A DNA stretch of 58,442 nucleotides from an uncultured bacterium (GTDB lineage Bacteria > Verrucomicrobiota > Kiritimatiellia > PWTM01). This document shows positions 56,216-58,442 of this stretch, piece by piece; positions within the stretch are counted from its first letter, which is position 1; the number at the start of each line of letters is the position of its first letter. The stretch spans positions 1 to 58,442 of the forward strand of contig CAKZPT010000054.1 of NCBI GenBank assembly GCA_937139365.1, written 5' to 3'. The notes under the pieces are model-generated. The model had not been told where the DNA came from and searched no databases. It saw nothing but the letters and a program-made list of their open reading frames with translations. The translations under genes and the position numbers were made by a program.

Positions 56216-56929
56216 TCACGCCAAGGCTTCGATTGAATATAACATGCGGCCGCAAAACGCGCACACCGCAATTTGCTCGCACCGGCGCGCATCGTGCACC
56301 GCCTGGGGCGGCAGCCGCATGTGGCAGCCTCCGCAGGTCCCATGATCCACCGGCGCCAGGGCGAGCGTGCCGACGTGGTCGCGAATCCGCTCGTAGCGGC
56401 GCAGCCAGTCCGGGTCCACTTCCCCGGCGGCCGCCGTCCGCTCGGCCTCGGCCCTGGCCAGCTCGGAGTCCATCGTCGCCAGCCGACCGTCGAGCTCCGC
56501 ACATTCCCGCTCGACGGTGGCCGACTCGGAGTCTAGGTCGCGTCGCGTGGCCGCAAGCGCGCGCTGGTACCGCTCCACGTTTTCCATCCGCTCAAGCTCC
56601 GCGTCCTCAAGCTGGCGGATGTGCGCGGTGAGCGTATCGATTTCGTGCAACAAGGCGCGGTAGGCGTCGTTGGTCTTCACCTCGAACTGCTGCTGACGCA
56701 GCCGGGCCGCTGTGGCGCGGGCCGCTTCGACCTCCTTCTCCAGCCGTTGGATTTCCGCCAGCTCCTGTTGGCAGGCCGCCTCAGCCCGGGCAAACGCCGC
56801 CTCCCGTTCGGCGAGGCGGCTCCTGGCGCGCTCCTTGCGGGCGGGGATGTCCTGCGCCTCTCGCCGCAACCGGGCCAGGCGCTCGTCGATTTCCTGTACG
56901 CGGATCAATTGTCGCAGCAATTCGCGCAT
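56216..56929 (-). CDS. Coiled-coil protein with C4 zinc ribbon (CT398/DUF164-like)
   Basis: 237 residues from ATG 56929 with a GGAGCG site. A long alpha-helical hairpin runs from RVQEIDERLARLRREA to about residue 170. A zinc ribbon follows with CGGCHMRLPPQ and CAFCGRMLYS, that is CxxC-x(n)-CxxC. This is the layout of chlamydial CT398 and Helicobacter HP0958 relatives, which bind sigma-54 or flagellar/secretion proteins. The partner here is unknown. It ends 5 bases before the RNase P RNA, so both may be on one transcript. Confidence 0.8.
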   Translation of the reverse strand: MRELLRQLIRVQEIDERLARLRREAQDIPARKERARSRLAEREAAFARAEAACQQELAEIQRLEKEVEAARATAARLRQQQFEVKTNDAYRALLHEIDTLTAHIRQLEDAELERMENVERYQRALAATRRDLDSESATVERECAELDGRLATMDSELARAEAERTAAAGEVDPDWLRRYERIRDHVGTLALAPVDHGTCGGCHMRLPPQAVHDARRCEQIAVCAFCGRMLYSIEALA

Positions 56930-56957
56930 TCGCCGCTCCGCTCGAAGACTGTGGAGT

Positions 56958-57638
56958 CTAGACTCCGTCCGCCCCACCGTCAACGGGCGGGAGTTCGGCC
57001 ACCAGCCCCTCTCTCCGCAACCGTTCCCAGGTAATCCCCGGGAAGGCCACGCCGCGTTCGACGAACCGCCGTGCGAATTTGCCGAGCAGGTCCACCTCCA
57101 CGTTCACGATGTCGCCGGGACGGTACACGCCGAAGCAGGTCACCTCGTAGGTATGCGGAATGATGTGGACTCTGATCGAATCTTCCGTCATCTCCGCAAT
57201 GGTGAGGCTGACGCCGTCGATGGCCACGGACCCCTTGAAGACCATGCCATCCATCAGTTCCGCGGGACAGGCGAACTCGAAGCGCCAGTCCCGCCCCACC
57301 GGCTCGATGGTCCGCACTGTGGCCGTCCCGTCCACGTGGCCGACGACGATGTGCCCGCCCAGCGGATCGCCCCATCGCAGCGCCCGTTCGATGTTCACCG
57401 CGTGGCCGGCGGGCAATGCGCGGAGGTTGGTCCGCCGAACGGTCTCCCGCAACACGTCGAAGGACAGGTGAGGGCCGTCGATGGATTTCACCGTCAGGCA
57501 GATGCCCGACACCGCCACGCTCTCGCCGATCTCCACAGGCCGATCCCACTGGTCAGCGTCCACCACGAGCCGTCCCCACTCGCTCGCCAGGTCTTTTTCG
57601 ACGACCCGGCCTCGCCGTTGCACGATCCCCGTAAACAT
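56958..57638 (-). CDS. ribE: Riboflavin synthase, alpha chain
   Basis: 226 residues. It begins with the universal MFTGIVQRRGRV. Two repeated lumazine-binding barrels follow: GESVAVSGICLTVKSIDG with FDVLRETVRRTNL and ERALRWGDPLGGHIVVGHVDG, then GSVAIDGVSLTIAEM with IPHTYEVTCFG and VEVDLLGKFARRF. It dismutates two 6,7-dimethyl-8-ribityllumazine to riboflavin. It begins 10 bases after ribD. No FMN riboswitch is visible in the part of the operon inside the window. Confidence 0.95.
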   Translation of the reverse strand: MFTGIVQRRGRVVEKDLASEWGRLVVDADQWDRPVEIGESVAVSGICLTVKSIDGPHLSFDVLRETVRRTNLRALPAGHAVNIERALRWGDPLGGHIVVGHVDGTATVRTIEPVGRDWRFEFACPAELMDGMVFKGSVAIDGVSLTIAEMTEDSIRVHIIPHTYEVTCFGVYRPGDIVNVEVDLLGKFARRFVERGVAFPGITWERLRREGLVAELPPVDGGADGV

Positions 57639-57648
57639 GGTTCCTCCG

Positions 57649-58442
57649 TCACGCCGGTCTCAGCCGGATCGCCACATCGTCGCCCGCCGCCTGCAAAGCG
57701 ACCCGACGCCAACGTGTCGCACGCCGAAGAGGCTGTGGGGGCCCCGCGATCGCCACTCGCCCCACCCCCAGCGTCAGCGGAGCCACGAACCAGAGCAGTT
57801 CATCCACCAGCTTTGCACGTATGAGCGCCCCCGCCAGCTCGGCTCCACCTTCGCACAGCACATGCATCACGCCTCGCTGCCCCAGTTCGGCCATCAGCGC
57901 GCGAAGGTCCACCCCGCCACCGCACGCGGCCGGCAACACCGCCACCTCGGCCCCCGCTGCGCGCAACGCCCGGATGCGCCGGGCCGGACAGTCTTTGGCG
58001 ACGGCGACAAGAACCGGACCTTTCCGCAGCGTGGCCAACAGCCGCGCTCCTGGCGGGGTGCGACCTCGGGCGTCGGCGACGACACGCCATGGCCGCCGTC
58101 CGAGGGCCGGACGAGGGACGAGGATGGGATCGTCCGCCCGCGCGGTGCCGGATCCGATCAGAATCGCGTCGGCGCGTCGCCGCTCCTGCTGCACCAGCCG
58201 CCGGGCCGCCGGGCCGGTGATCCACCGCGAGTGACCTGCGTGGTCCGCGATCCATCCATCGAGCGTGGCGGCCAGCTTGAGCGTGACCCACGGGCGACGT
58301 TCCAGAATCCATCGTTGGAAGGGTTCGATCAGACGCCGGCACTCCCCGCCACACGGCCCCAGTTCAGCCCGCACCCCGTGCCGCCGCAGCAGTCGCAGAC
58401 CGCGGCCTCGGTGGAGGGGATTGGGGTCGATGGCGCCCACCA
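57649..58442 (-). CDS. ribD: Riboflavin biosynthesis protein RibD, C-terminal part (runs off window)
   Basis: 264 codons are visible; the start is beyond the right edge. The visible part begins in the end of the deaminase domain (DPNPLHRGRGLRLLRRHGV, then GPCGGECRRLIEPF), followed by the reductase domain with RPWVTLKLAATLDGWIAD, SRWITGPAARRLVQ, DAILIGSGTARADDP, MHVLCEGGAELAGALIRAKLVDELLWFVAP and LTLGVGR. It converts the deaminated pyrimidine intermediate to its ribityl form with NADPH, upstream of the lumazine step. ribE follows at once. Confidence 0.93.
   Translation of the reverse strand, partial: VGAIDPNPLHRGRGLRLLRRHGVRAELGPCGGECRRLIEPFQRWILERRPWVTLKLAATLDGWIADHAGHSRWITGPAARRLVQQERRRADAILIGSGTARADDPILVPRPALGRRPWRVVADARGRTPPGARLLATLRKGPVLVAVAKDCPARRIRALRAAGAEVAVLPAACGGGVDLRALMAELGQRGVMHVLCEGGAELAGALIRAKLVDELLWFVAPLTLGVGRVAIAGPPQPLRRATRWRRVALQAAGDDVAIRLRPA

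Noticed and set aside
54908-56631. Long plus-strand frame after RNase R
   Set aside because: It runs antisense through the GspC-like gene and the RNase P RNA, so it cannot be a real continuation of RNase R.
57639-58442. FMN riboswitch for the riboflavin genes
   Set aside because: The conserved AGGGGCGAGG-type core was not found in the visible part; the operon start lies outside the window.

Overview
The window is a very G+C-rich bacterial chromosome segment that is densely packed on both strands. It has no phage, insertion sequence or CRISPR array that I can see. The best guess for the source is a PVC-superphylum bacterium, most like Kiritimatiellota/Verrucomicrobiota/Lentisphaerota. The clues are a pseudopilin with the H-X9-DG C-terminal motif, a Tat-exported Gfo/Idh/MocA oxidoreductase, DUF1080 and ThuA-type sugar proteins, a CT398-like zinc-ribbon protein, and paired TTCCAAGGATTGGAA-type palindromes. 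An LptF/LptG-type permease, TonB/ExbBD and a GspC-like protein indicate an outer membrane. The phylum call is an inference from gene content only.

Layout. 1-6 kb: exported oxidoreductase, a decayed metallophosphoesterase, an ABC-2-type exporter with an anchored coiled-coil partner, and DUF1080. 6-12.6 kb: DUF503, a K+ channel with RCK domain, grpE-dnaJ-rsmE, an LptF/G permease, a frameshifted aldo/keto reductase and an ACT-domain protein. 12.7-17.1 kb: a sugar-degradation patch holding a badly decayed glycosidase-like gene, a pair of palindromes, an intact beta-helix protein and a twice-frameshifted glycosidase-like gene coupled to it. 17.2-20.8 kb: HDAC-like deacetylase, then thrS-infC on the minus strand, where infC appears to start with ATC. 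21-25.3 kb: a four-gene, translationally coupled mevalonate operon (HMG-CoA reductase, type 2 IPP isomerase, HMG-CoA synthase, mevalonate kinase). 25.4-37.3 kb: mscL, pilT with a PilZ-like partner, two more decayed secreted/sugar genes with the second palindrome pair, aconitase, KDPG aldolase with a frameshifted KDG kinase, an NSS transporter with a small membrane subunit, and a frameshifted pseudopilin cluster.

37.4-48.2 kb: rpe-lepA-lepB, then a nucleoside-salvage operon (HAD phosphatase, deoC, deoB, pyrimidine phosphorylase, purine phosphorylase, cytidine deaminase) ending in an AmrS-type radical SAM enzyme. 48.3-50.7 kb: ExbB-ExbD-TonB and an isochorismatase-like hydrolase. 50.8-58.4 kb: tRNA-Lys(CTT), an AT-richer non-coding stretch, glgA, RNase R, a GspC-like protein, the RNase P RNA, a zinc-ribbon coiled-coil protein and ribD-ribE.

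How it fits together. Housekeeping genes are intact and frequently overlap by ATGA or GTGA, which implies long coupled operons. The broken genes are almost all exported or sugar-related: eight reading frames are disrupted by frameshifts or stops. Either the organism is losing its polysaccharide/sugar-acid capability, or some indels are sequence errors. The most unusual signal is a 15-bp palindrome present twice at exactly 32-bp spacing, found at two loci 14 kb apart and each time ending 4-5 bp before a plausible start codon of an exported sugar-type protein.
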